Shown here one piece after another: positions 8,094 through 15,027 of a stretch of 34,404 nt of DNA. The DNA is from an uncultured Oscillospiraceae bacterium (lineage in GTDB: Bacteria > Bacillota > Clostridia > Oscillospirales > Oscillospiraceae): the NCBI GenBank assembly GCA_904395905.1, contig CAJFNZ010000169.1:1-34404 (forward strand), read 5' to 3'. Position numbers and translations under genes: made by a program. How positions within the stretch are numbered: the stretch's first letter is position 1; the number at the start of each line of letters is the position of its first letter. Below the pieces are notes generated by a model that saw only the letters and a list, made by a program, of their open reading frames with translations, did not search any database and was not told the origin of the DNA.

Positions 8094-8122
8094 AGTCTAG
8101 CGGATTTTCGCGGTTCTGTCAA
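8094..8122 (-). promoter_or_regulatory. Sigma-A promoter for the response regulator/STAS/kinase operon
   Basis: On the minus strand TTGACA (8122-8117), a 17-bp spacer and TAGACT (8099-8094). The -35 is perfect and the -10 matches four of six positions. Confidence 0.8.
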
Positions 8123-8136
8123 ATTACATGCGTTCC

Positions 8137-8195
8137 CAGTTGCGGGTAAAATATCCTGTTCACGGATAAAACGGACTGTTTGCGGGAAAACGCTT
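8137..8195. repeat. Three tandem ~20-bp direct repeats, probable LytTR operator
   Basis: Consecutive units begin at 8137 (CAGTTGCGGGTAAAA), 8156 (CTGTTCACGGATAAAA) and 8176 (CTGTTTGCGGGAAAA), with periods of 19 and 20 bp. The common core is C-T/A-GTT-YR-CGG-R-(T)AAAA. Spacing of about two helical turns puts the repeats on one face of the DNA, as for LytTR-family direct-repeat sites. They sit between two divergent promoters, both serving LytTR genes. Confidence 0.65.
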
Positions 8196-8223
8196 TACGC
8201 ATAGAGCAACTCTTTGCTAGAGT
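8194..8223 (+). promoter_or_regulatory. Extended -10 promoter for the plus-strand LytTR pair
   Basis: TTTACG (8194-8199), an 18-bp spacer and TAGAGT (8218-8223) preceded by TGC, which makes an extended -10. The -35 is imperfect and abuts the third direct repeat, a layout that fits activation by a bound LytTR regulator. Confidence 0.55.
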
Positions 8224-8256
8224 AGAGCCGCTAAACTGGCGGAAGGGGGGCTGCCC

Positions 8257-8976
8257 ATGGAACGGGAGACGCCGGCGCGGCTCCTGCTGTGCACCCGGGA
8301 CGCGGCCCTGGCCGAGCGGCTGTCGGGCCAGCTGGCCCACTGGGCGGAAGACGCCTGCGTAGACATAGCGCTGACGGCCGCGGGGGCGCTGCCCCGGGAC
8401 GGGGAGGCGCCCGACCTTCTGCTGCTGGACAACGACACCGTGGAAGACGTGCCGGCGCGGCGGCCGCCGTGGCTGTCGGCGGCGGAACTGGTGGTCCTCT
8501 CCCGCCAGCCCCGCCAGGCGGTGCGGGCGTGCCGCTGGCATGCGGCGGCGCTCCTGCCGGCGGAACCCTCGGAACGGGCGCTGGCCGAGGCGCTGGACCG
8601 GTGCTTCAACGCCTGGCGCCAGGGGATGCGCTGGCTGGACCTGCCCTCCAAACGGGACCGGATCCGCCTGCCGCTGTGTCAGCTGCAATACGCCGAGGCC
8701 TGCGGCCGGGAGACGAACCTCTACTGTGCCGGCGGCAGTATGCAGGCGAGCATCCCGCTGAAAGCGCTGGAGGCGTTCCTGCCCAGCCCGCCCTTCTACC
8801 GCTGCCAGAAGGCCTTCATTGTCCGGCTGTCGGCGGTGGAGACCCTGAGCGGCGGCCAGCTGGTGATGCGCCGGGATGGGCGGTCCATCTCCGTCAGCCG
8901 CCGGCAGCTGCCCGAGCTGCGCGCCGTGCTGGAGGCGTGGAATGGGGGAGGTGAAGCCCTGTGCGCATCGCCGTAG
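8257..8976 (+). CDS. LytTR-domain regulator with degenerate receiver domain
   Basis: 239 residues. The C-terminal half is a clear LytTR DNA-binding domain (LPLCQLQYAEACGRETNLYC, FYRCQKAFIVRLSAVETL, RSISVSRRQLPELR). The N-terminal half keeps a receiver-like pattern with a possible phosphoacceptor, Asp58 (PDLLLLDND). However, the acidic pocket is reduced (LLCTRDA instead of a D-D pair) and the conserved lysine is missing (ALLPAEPSE), so phosphorylation-independent action is plausible. A GGAAGGGGGG stretch precedes the ATG. The gene overlaps the next regulator by 16 bp and shares its transcript. It reads divergently from the kinase operon across shared repeats. Confidence 0.85.
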   Translation: MERETPARLLLCTRDAALAERLSGQLAHWAEDACVDIALTAAGALPRDGEAPDLLLLDNDTVEDVPARRPPWLSAAELVVLSRQPRQAVRACRWHAAALLPAEPSERALAEALDRCFNAWRQGMRWLDLPSKRDRIRLPLCQLQYAEACGRETNLYCAGGSMQASIPLKALEAFLPSPPFYRCQKAFIVRLSAVETLSGGQLVMRRDGRSISVSRRQLPELRAVLEAWNGGGEALCASP

Positions 8977-9683
8977 CGGTCTGTGACGACCTGGAGGAGG
9001 CCTGTCTGGACCAGAGCCGGAAGATTGCCGACTATGGCGTCCGGCGCCGCGTGGAGCTGACGGTGGAGACCGTGCTCAGCGGCGAGGAGCTGCTGACCCG
9101 CTGGACGCCGGGCCGGTGGGACCTGGTGTTCCTGGACGTCTATATGGAGGGGCTGGACGGCGTGGAGACGGCCCGGCAGCTGCGGGAGCGGGAGCCGGGC
9201 TGTTCGCTGATTCTGGCCACCACCAGCATGGACCACGGCCTGGAGAGCTTCGAGCTGGAGGCCCTGGACTACCTGGTCAAGCCCTTCGCCCAGCAGGATG
9301 TGGACGCGGCCATGGACTGGTTTCTCCGGAAGCGCTCCTCGGACTTGCAGATGCTGTCCGTGGCCCCGGAGGGCGGGGCGGGCGACGTGCGCCTGGCCGA
9401 CATCCTCTACGTGGAGATGCAGCGCCATACGGCCGCCGTCCACACCCTGGACGGGGTCTACGACCTCCGGAAGACCATGGAAATCCTGGAGCAGGAACTG
9501 GCCGACAGGCGCTTTTACCGGTGCCACCGCAGCTATCTGGTGAATCTGGACTGGGTCCGCCAGATGCTGCGGCGGGATTTCGAGATGGAAAACGGGGACC
9601 TGGTGCCGGTGAGCGCCAAGCGCCTGGCGGAGGCCCGGCAGGCGTTCCTGGAGTGGTCCCTGGCGAAGAACTGGGGACGGTAA
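8961..9683 (+). CDS. LytTR-family response regulator with intact receiver domain
   Basis: 240 residues. The receiver has Asp9-Asp10 (VCDDLEE), phosphoacceptor Asp59 (DLVFLDVYMEGLDG) and Lys107 (YLVKPF). The LytTR domain follows from about residue 130 (LADILYVEMQRHTAAVHT, FYRCHRSYLVNLDWVRQM). The start is GTG at 8961, with GGGGGAGGTG upstream inside the end of the preceding gene, so the pair is translationally coupled. A cognate kinase is not adjacent on this strand; the kinase at 5067-6968 is the only candidate in the window. It is the last gene before the eCIS cargo operon, making it a candidate controller of that locus (inference). Confidence 0.92.
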   Translation: MRIAVAVCDDLEEACLDQSRKIADYGVRRRVELTVETVLSGEELLTRWTPGRWDLVFLDVYMEGLDGVETARQLREREPGCSLILATTSMDHGLESFELEALDYLVKPFAQQDVDAAMDWFLRKRSSDLQMLSVAPEGGAGDVRLADILYVEMQRHTAAVHTLDGVYDLRKTMEILEQELADRRFYRCHRSYLVNLDWVRQMLRRDFEMENGDLVPVSAKRLAEARQAFLEWSLAKNWGR

Positions 9684-9696
9684 AGCCTGCCGCCGG

Positions 9697-9730
9697 CAAC
9701 GGGGCTGCCGCATCAGCGGCAGCCCCGTTG
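9697..9730. terminator. Bidirectional hairpin terminator between converging operons
   Basis: A perfect 15-bp stem (9697-9711 with 9716-9730) with a tetraloop (ATCA). It lies 13 nt after the plus-strand LytTR gene and 13 nt after the end of the minus-strand Cys-rich gene. The T-rich stretches on either side are weak. Confidence 0.8.
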
Positions 9731-9743
9731 TCTGTCTGGCAGC

Positions 9744-9938
9744 TCAGGGGTCCCGGGGCGTGAAGCGGGGGCATACCTGCTGCCCGGCCAGAACGGCCGC
9801 GGGCTTCGTCCGGTACCGCTCGCAAGACGAGGGCTGCCCGGTGGCGTAGCGGCAGTCCCGGCACTGCATGTCTTCCTCCCGGTAGAACTTCAGGCCTTCG
9901 CCGGTCTCCATGAAGCGGGAGGCGGGGTTGTCGTACAT
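9744..9938 (-). CDS. Small cysteine-rich protein, last gene of the eCIS cargo operon
   Basis: 64 residues. The four cysteines (Cys26, Cys29, Cys39, Cys56) suggest a small metal-binding or disulphide-linked fold, though no family is recognised. The start is well supported: AAAGGAG lies 8 nt before the ATG and sits within the last codons of the effector gene, whose stop is 5 nt away. Co-expression with the effector is therefore very likely. An accessory, immunity or loading role is possible but unsupported by motif evidence. It lacks a signal peptide and membrane segment. A hairpin terminator follows. Confidence 0.7.
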   Translation of the reverse strand: MYDNPASRFMETGEGLKFYREEDMQCRDCRYATGQPSSCERYRTKPAAVLAGQQVCPRFTPRDP

Positions 9939-9943
9939 ACCGA

Positions 9944-12130
9944 TTACTCCTTTTTCCGTTCCAGGCGCCGCCGCATCATCGACATCCGACGGGCGACGGG
10001 CATGGAGGTCAGTTCATCCTGGAAGCGGTCCGGCGCGGGGGCCGGGGCGGGGGCCGGGGCGGGGGCCGGGGCGGGAGCCGGGGCGGGAGCCGGGGCCGAG
10101 ACCGCCGGGGCCGGCGCTTCTTCGCCCTCCTCGGCCAGCATCTCCATGATAATCCGGAACTGGTTGGGGATGGCCTGGCCGTTGTCGTCCAGTTTGGGCA
10201 GGATGTCCTTAATCCGGTAGTTGCCGCCCTGGTTCAGCAGCACCTCCATCTGCCGGCCGGCGGTGTTGTTGCTCAGCTGGCCGTTGACGGCGTTGAAGGC
10301 GTCGATATGGGCCGCCTTGGCCCCCTGGGGCAGGGCGATTTCCATGCGGTGGTGGCCGATATTTTCGGCCTGGATCCGCTCCTCGGGCTTGAGGACCTGG
10401 TTGGCGATATTTTCGTAAGCCTGCTGGCGGTGGGAGACGCCCATCGGAATATCGGGGTCCTCCAGCATCGTCATCATTTGGTTCACGATGGGGTTCTGCC
10501 GCTCTTCCTGCGAGATGCCGCGCCGCTGCAGGGCCTGCATCTGGAAGAACATCCGGTCCTGCTGGGGCAGGCCCGCGGCCCAGTCGTCGGCAAACTGCTG
10601 TGAGGCGGTGGTGCTGACGAAGCCTTTGTCCTGATAGGTGGTGCCAATCAGACGGTCGCGTTTGCGCATCACAGCCTCATGGTCCACGGTGCCGTCGGGC
10701 CGCAGCACCTCGTTGGCGATGCCGGCCTGGCGCAGCAGGGGAATCAGGCCCAGGTCGGAGATGCCGCGGTAGGTGGTCTGCTTCTGGGCGAGGGGCGCCA
10801 TGATGCCGCTGATGTTGTCGGCCATCTGCTGCAGCTCGGCGGCCTTTTCGGCGTTGGGCGGCGCGGCGGTGCCGCGGAGCATACCGTTGACGTCCCGGGA
10901 ATCCTGGATGTAGCTTTGGGCAGCCGTCCGCTGCTGCGGCGTCGCGGCGTTGTACCGGGCGTGGGAGAGCGGGTTGTACGCCCGGTTGGTTTTCTCCATG
11001 GCGGCCGCCCGCTGGGCGGCGACGTACCGCTCCCGAAATGCGGCAAAGCCCTGGTTTTTGCCGGTCTCGCCGAAGGCCGTCTTGTTATGCGCGGAGGCCT
11101 TGGTGGAGCCCTTTTTCGCTTCCCCGGCCACCTCCCGCAGGCGGTCGCGGGTGTCGTGCTCGCTGGCCATCAGGTACTGGCGGCGGGCGCCGAAGCCCTC
11201 GGTCATGAAGCGGTCGGAGAGCCCCAGGGCCTCCTGGTTGTCCTTCAGGACATCGCTCAGGGCCAGCGTATCCCGGTTGGCGTTGTGCAGCGCCTCAAAG
11301 CCCTTGCGGGTTTTCTTCCCGCCGTGCAGGTTGAACTGGTCCATATCCATGGCCATGGTCTGGTCCATCAGCCCCTTGATATGGGCTAGGTATTCCTCCC
11401 GGCGGTTCTGGTTGGTGTAGAGGTCGTAGAGGTCGTCCTTTTCCGCGTCGCTCTTGCCGTAGCTTTGGCGGAGAAAGAGGCGGAGGGTGTGAGAGTCGGT
11501 CATAGCGCCGCGGTTGTCCTTGCTGCCGAAACGCTTGGTGAAGTACTCGTCGCCGGCGGCGGAACGGCCGTCGTGTTCGCTCCGGGCCAGGGCCTTGCGG
11601 GCCTCCTTTTTTTTCGAGGCCTGCATGGGGCCGGCGGCGGACGCGGCCGAGGCGGCGGACAGGGGGGCGGTCACCGGGCCGGCGTAGACCGGCTGCCCGG
11701 CGGCGGCCAGGGCGCCCTCGCGGTCGGCGCGGGCCTCCAGGGCACTGTCATGGAGGAAACCGGATCCGCAGACCTGGCCCCGGGCCTGGGAGACCACGTG
11801 GCTCAATTCGTGGCCCAGGAGGGCCTGGCCCCCGTGGGAGACAAAGTCCAGCTTCCCCGGGGCGAACGCCACCCGGTTCCCCTGGGCGACAGCCTCCGCG
11901 CCGGCTTCGGCCACGGCCGGGCTCTCATAGAGCCGGACTGCCGACAGGTCCGCGCCGAAGGCGTTCTCCATTTTGGCCCGCATGGCTTTCGGCAGATCCA
12001 CCGGCCGGCCCAGCTGGGCGGGCGAGGGCTGGGCGCGGCCGGCCTGGAGGGCCTCCAGGGAGGGCCCCTGCGCGGCCGGGCCGGACTCGGGACGGCCGAC
12101 CCGTTTCCGTTCGGCGTAGGCGTAGCTCAT
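9944..12130 (-). CDS. Putative eCIS effector: DUF4157 (eCIS-core) domain fused to ADP-ribosyltransferase-like domain
   Basis: 728 residues. Residues about 35-145 match the DUF4157/eCIS-core domain: VDLPKAMRAKMENAFGADLSAVRLYES, then the HExxHxxQ motif (GHELSHVVSQ, His107/His111) and a downstream Glu (SALEARAD, about 132). This domain marks proteins carried by extracellular contractile injection systems. A charged helical middle (about 170-390) follows. The C-terminal part looks like an ADP-ribosyltransferase: helix AQSYIQDSRDVNGMLRG (about 404-420), NAD-binding Arg455 (TYRGI), S-T-T at 506-508 (GFVSTTAS) and Q-x-E at about 627-629 (RQMEVLLNQG), then NYRI. That R / STT / QxE set resembles C3- and VIP2-type toxins. 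A Pro-Ala linker and a basic tail end the protein. AAAGGAG precedes the ATG. The ART assignment rests on motifs only; the target is unknown. Confidence 0.85.
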   Translation of the reverse strand: MSYAYAERKRVGRPESGPAAQGPSLEALQAGRAQPSPAQLGRPVDLPKAMRAKMENAFGADLSAVRLYESPAVAEAGAEAVAQGNRVAFAPGKLDFVSHGGQALLGHELSHVVSQARGQVCGSGFLHDSALEARADREGALAAAGQPVYAGPVTAPLSAASAASAAGPMQASKKKEARKALARSEHDGRSAAGDEYFTKRFGSKDNRGAMTDSHTLRLFLRQSYGKSDAEKDDLYDLYTNQNRREEYLAHIKGLMDQTMAMDMDQFNLHGGKKTRKGFEALHNANRDTLALSDVLKDNQEALGLSDRFMTEGFGARRQYLMASEHDTRDRLREVAGEAKKGSTKASAHNKTAFGETGKNQGFAAFRERYVAAQRAAAMEKTNRAYNPLSHARYNAATPQQRTAAQSYIQDSRDVNGMLRGTAAPPNAEKAAELQQMADNISGIMAPLAQKQTTYRGISDLGLIPLLRQAGIANEVLRPDGTVDHEAVMRKRDRLIGTTYQDKGFVSTTASQQFADDWAAGLPQQDRMFFQMQALQRRGISQEERQNPIVNQMMTMLEDPDIPMGVSHRQQAYENIANQVLKPEERIQAENIGHHRMEIALPQGAKAAHIDAFNAVNGQLSNNTAGRQMEVLLNQGGNYRIKDILPKLDDNGQAIPNQFRIIMEMLAEEGEEAPAPAVSAPAPAPAPAPAPAPAPAPAPAPDRFQDELTSMPVARRMSMMRRRLERKKE
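10036..10099. repeat. 12-bp GC-rich tandem repeat encoding an Ala-Pro linker
   Basis: About five copies of a GGGGCC/GGGGCG-type 12-bp unit, some with GGGAGCC variants. They encode the (Ala-Pro)n linker near the C-terminus of the DUF4157 effector. Gain or loss of units would keep the frame. Confidence 0.8.
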
Positions 12131-12145
12131 GGAAAGACTCCTTTC

Positions 12146-13012
12146 TCATTCAACACTGGGAACCGGCGCCGGCAGGGCGGCGGTATGTTCCTCATAGCGG
12201 TTGCAGCGGCCGCCGACAATCCGTTTGGCCAAGGCCTCGGCGGCGCCCCCTAGCGTGGAAAAGCTGTATAGAAAATCCCCGCCCTGGCGGTAATAGCATC
12301 GGTTCAGCTGGGCCCGGAGGAGGATTAGGAAAGCGGCGGCCAGCGCGTCCGGGCCGCGCCAGGCGGCCAGCAGGGCGTAGCCCCCGGGACCGGCCTCCCC
12401 GCAGAGGAGGTAAGCCCCCGCGCGCCCGTCCCGGAGCCAGGCGACAGACAGGGCCGGATCCATCCGGTCCCCGGAGGCCGAAGGACGCAGAAGCGGCGGG
12501 ATCCGCCCATCCGCCTCCAGGGCGTCCAGGGCCTCCGAAGGCAGCCGGGAGAAGGGGACGGCCGACGGGTGGGGCCGGTAGCCGGGGCTCAGCGCGCATC
12601 CCACGGCCGGGGAATGATGGAACCGGCCGGTATCCGCCTGGTAGACCCGGGAGAGGGGCAGCGGGTTCCCGCCCCGCCGGCGGCACAGGGCGTCCATGGC
12701 CGCCAGTTCCTCGCCGCCCAGGGTGTAGTCGGCGTCCAGGGCTTCGACGCCCCGCCGGGCGGCCTCTTCCAGCAACAGGTCTACCATACGGCCGCCGACG
12801 CCGAGCCCGCGTACCTGCGGGTCCACGAAGAGGCTGGCGATTTCCGCACGGTCCCACCGCACCGCGGCTGCGCCGCAGGCCAGGTTGTCCCATACGGCGC
12901 CCAGGACGGTCACCGCGTCCGGCGGCGCGCCGGCCAGGACGCCCGGCAGCAGGTACTGCCCGAAGGGCCCGGGCCTGGCCGGGTCTACCGGGCGTATGGA
13001 AATCCATGCCAT
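12146..13012 (-). CDS. GNAT-family N-acetyltransferase-like protein
   Basis: 288 residues. The first 90 residues hold the GNAT core: IASLFVDPQVRGLGVGGRMVDLLLEEAARRG contains the acetyl-CoA-binding V-R-G-L-G-V-G pattern (residues 67-73), followed by a beta strand (ALDADYTLGGEE). The remaining two thirds look like a second, more divergent GNAT-like half (AYLLCGEAGPGGYALLAAWRG), so a tandem-GNAT layout is possible. Such enzymes acetylate amines of small molecules or proteins; the substrate is unknown. The ATG at 13012 has GGGAGGTG 5 nt upstream. It is the first gene of the minus-strand operon, 15 nt before the effector gene. It could modify the effector or protect the producer, but that is speculation from position. 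Confidence 0.8.
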   Translation of the reverse strand: MAWISIRPVDPARPGPFGQYLLPGVLAGAPPDAVTVLGAVWDNLACGAAAVRWDRAEIASLFVDPQVRGLGVGGRMVDLLLEEAARRGVEALDADYTLGGEELAAMDALCRRRGGNPLPLSRVYQADTGRFHHSPAVGCALSPGYRPHPSAVPFSRLPSEALDALEADGRIPPLLRPSASGDRMDPALSVAWLRDGRAGAYLLCGEAGPGGYALLAAWRGPDALAAAFLILLRAQLNRCYYRQGGDFLYSFSTLGGAAEALAKRIVGGRCNRYEEHTAALPAPVPSVE

Positions 13013-13090
13013 AGGCGCACCTCCCGCTACATATCGTATGGAGGACGGGACACGGCCGCGACAGCCTGTGCGCGCCTCTGTACTATGGAT

Positions 13091-13120
13091 AGTATACCAT
13101 GCCGTTGCCCGGAACGGTAT
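13091..13120 (-). promoter_or_regulatory. Extended -10 promoter and inverted repeats for the cargo operon
   Basis: On the minus strand TGG precedes TATACT (13096-13091), an extended -10. No good -35 is present; that region instead holds an inverted repeat, CCGTT (13102-13106) / AACGG (13113-13117), nested in ATACC/GGTAT arms. This suggests an operator overlapping the promoter. The leader to the GNAT ATG is about 70-75 nt. Confidence 0.5.
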
Positions 13121-13179
13121 GCATTTCATGACAGTTGGAAATTGTTCGTGCCAAAGGCCTACCGTTTTGCCAAAAAGCT

Positions 13180-13187
13180 GTTACAAT
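13180..13187 (+). promoter_or_regulatory. Possible extended -10 promoter of the eCIS structural operon
   Basis: TG-T-TACAAT (13179-13187) is a five-of-six -10 box with an extended TGn. No -35 is seen 17 bp upstream. GTT triplets in LytTR-like settings (ACAGTTGG at 13131, ATTGTTCG at 13141, ACCGTTTTG at 13161) recur at multiples of 10 bp upstream. The promoter is therefore probably activator-dependent. The start of the first gene is about 68 nt downstream. Confidence 0.4.
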
Positions 13188-13254
13188 GGAAGCAGCTCCC
13201 CGGAGAACGGTTTTGCCGCGCCGCCGCCGTCGGCGGGATGAGAGAGGATGGACG

Positions 13255-13620
13255 ATGCGACTGGCAATCTGCGGTGCGTCCCCCAGAGAGACGCAATACC
13301 TGTGCGGCGCGGCGGAAGCCCGCTGCCGGCAGATGGGCGTTTCTGCGGAGGTCTGTCCTGTGGACGGCCTGCCCAGGCTGTGGGCGCGGTTTCGGCCGGG
13401 CTGGTACCAGGGGATCCTCCTGGGCGTCGGCGACACGGCCGGGTTCCTGGCCGCCCGGCGGATCCGGGAGACCGACAACGCCTGCCGCCTGGTGTTCATC
13501 GACGACACCGAGCGGTATGCCATTGCCTGCCTGCGGATCCACGCGGCCGACTTCCTCGTCCGCCCCCTGCGGCAGGAGGCCCTGCGGCGGGCCCTGGACC
13601 GGCTCTTGGGGTGCGGATGA
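13255..13620 (+). CDS. Stand-alone degenerate receiver-like protein at the head of the eCIS operon
   Basis: 121 residues. The chain follows the AgrA/LytTR-type receiver pattern: MRLAICGASPRETQYL at the start, WYQGILLGVGDTAGFLAARRIRETD where the phosphoacceptor should be, and AADFLVRPLRQEAL at the end. The key residues are lost. The acidic pair is replaced by Gly-Ala, the phosphoacceptor Asp by Gly57 and the switch Lys by Arg103, and no DNA-binding domain follows. It may be a pseudo-receiver acting by protein contact. The ATG at 13255 is preceded by AGAGAGG 7 nt upstream; an alternative upstream frame extension lacks a ribosome binding site. The next gene starts 8 nt after its stop. Confidence 0.7.
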   Translation: MRLAICGASPRETQYLCGAAEARCRQMGVSAEVCPVDGLPRLWARFRPGWYQGILLGVGDTAGFLAARRIRETDNACRLVFIDDTERYAIACLRIHAADFLVRPLRQEALRRALDRLLGCG

Positions 13621-13627
13621 CGGGGGG

Positions 13628-14722
13628 ATGACCGTGCAGAAAAGGCTGACCCGGCGGCAGCGGCCGCCCGTGGAGGTTCCCAGGCGGGAGGACGTGGAGC
13701 GTCAGCTGGCCTGGGCCGCCCAAGCCGAGGCGTTCCAACACCGGGACCCCCTCTGGCACGTGACCGAGAGTTTCCAACAGACCTTCGACGCCATGGGCCG
13801 CCGCCACGCCCAGGAGCTTTTGCGGGAGGGGCAGGACGGTCGGACGGCGTCCGGTTACCGGGAGGCGGCCGACGGGCAGACGGCCTGGGACGGCCGCACG
13901 GAAGCGGACGGCCGGGTGGACGGCGCGGCAGCCCGCCGGGAGACGGCTCCGCCCGACCGGGAGACGGCTGACCGGCTGCGGCCGGCCATGGCCAAGTTCT
14001 CCGAGACGGCGTTCCAACGGGGCGTCCTGGCCGGCGCGGTCCTCCAGGGGACCGGCAAGATGATGCTGACCACCTGCCTCAAGCGGACCCTTTACCAGCA
14101 GGAGCCCATCCGCCAGCGCCAGACCCTGTTCCGGGGCGGCGCCAAGAGCCGGGTGGTGCCCGGCGCTTCGCCGGACCGGGTAATCTTCCACCGGGGTTTT
14201 GCCCAGGGGGCCGTGGGCCTGGTAGTAGACGCCCTCAGCGACGCCCGGGCCGTCGTGGACACCATGGCCCAGCTGGCCCAGGGGGACCTGGGGGACGACA
14301 ACGGCGCCGAGACCCTCCGCCGGGTCTATCCGTTCCTGGACGACAGCCGGGAGCGGGCGCTGCTGGACGGCTACCGGGCCCAGCTGTCCCGGGCCGGGAA
14401 CGGGCCGGAGCGTTCGGTGCTCCAGAACGCCGTCGTCCACGCCGAGGCCCTGCGAAACCGGAAGGCCCAGATGAAACAGGAATTCATCAGCAAGCTCCGC
14501 TGGATATCCGACCGCGCCAGCGAGGCCCTGGCCCAGCTGGAGGAGCCGGAGACGGTGGAACAGCTGACGGCCGCCCTGGCCCGCGGCCAGGAGCTGCCGC
14601 CGCCCATGCCGCCGCCGGACGACGGGGACGGCCAGGAGGAGGGGGGGTCCAGCGATGCCAACCCAACAGACCGCCCGCCAGACGGACCAGAGCCGCCGGA
14701 CGGGGCGGACGGAGCGGACTGA
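13628..14722 (+). CDS. Unrecognised eCIS-operon protein (364 aa), alpha-helical with charged linker
   Basis: Family not recognised. Residues 1-65 are basic then helical. Residues 70-115 are a low-complexity Gly/Arg/Asp/Thr linker. Residues 120-320 are helix-rich with conserved-looking hydrophobic patterns (AKFSETAFQRGVLAGAVLQ, GFAQGAVGLVVDALSDARAVVD). The last 45 residues are a Pro/Asp/Glu-rich disordered tail. No signal peptide or membrane helix is clear. The start could be ATG 13628 or the in-frame GTG at 13634, which is better spaced from the GGGGGG run. Its place just before the structural genes suggests an assembly, regulatory or cargo-related role, but this is only context. Confidence 0.65.
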   Translation: MTVQKRLTRRQRPPVEVPRREDVERQLAWAAQAEAFQHRDPLWHVTESFQQTFDAMGRRHAQELLREGQDGRTASGYREAADGQTAWDGRTEADGRVDGAAARRETAPPDRETADRLRPAMAKFSETAFQRGVLAGAVLQGTGKMMLTTCLKRTLYQQEPIRQRQTLFRGGAKSRVVPGASPDRVIFHRGFAQGAVGLVVDALSDARAVVDTMAQLAQGDLGDDNGAETLRRVYPFLDDSRERALLDGYRAQLSRAGNGPERSVLQNAVVHAEALRNRKAQMKQEFISKLRWISDRASEALAQLEEPETVEQLTAALARGQELPPPMPPPDDGDGQEEGGSSDANPTDRPPDGPEPPDGADGAD

Positions 14723-15014
14723 ACGGCGGCAGGACCGCCGGGAAGCCCTGCTTCCGGCCCAGGCGGCCCTGGAGGCTCTGCTGGCCGGCGGCGGGCTGGA
14801 GCAGCTTCCGGCCCAGTCGGTCCTGGCCCTGTCCCACCGGATGGGCAACGACGCCCTGCTGCGCCTGCTGGCCGGCCGGGAGCGGGGGCCCGCGCTGGGA
14901 GCGCCGGCGCTGCCGGACGCCTGGCCCGAGACCGAGCCCCTGGACTGGCCCGCGTCGGAGCCCCTGCTGACGGCCCCGCCGGATGCCGCGCCGGCCGGCC
15001 CGTCCCCGCTGTGA
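14655..15014 (+). CDS. Unrecognised small eCIS-operon protein (119 aa), overlaps the preceding gene
   Basis: Begins with a Thr/Arg/Gln-rich basic stretch (1-30). It then has a helical core (ALEALLAGGGLEQLPAQSVLALSHRMGNDALLRLLAGRE, about 38-76) and an acidic/Pro-rich tail. The LSHRMGNDALLRLL block resembles short motifs at the ends of other eCIS/phage-tail accessory proteins, but I cannot assign a family. CAGGAGGAGGGGGGG ends 7 nt before the ATG. The gene overlaps the upstream one by 68 bp in another frame. It ends 13 nt before the next start. Confidence 0.6.
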   Translation: MPTQQTARQTDQSRRTGRTERTERRQDRREALLPAQAALEALLAGGGLEQLPAQSVLALSHRMGNDALLRLLAGRERGPALGAPALPDAWPETEPLDWPASEPLLTAPPDAAPAGPSPL

Positions 15015-15027
15015 GGGGAGGGTGACC

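Noticed and set aside
10036-10099. CRISPR array or regulatory repeat
   Set aside because: The repeats are contiguous, in frame and encode Ala-Pro; there are no spacers.
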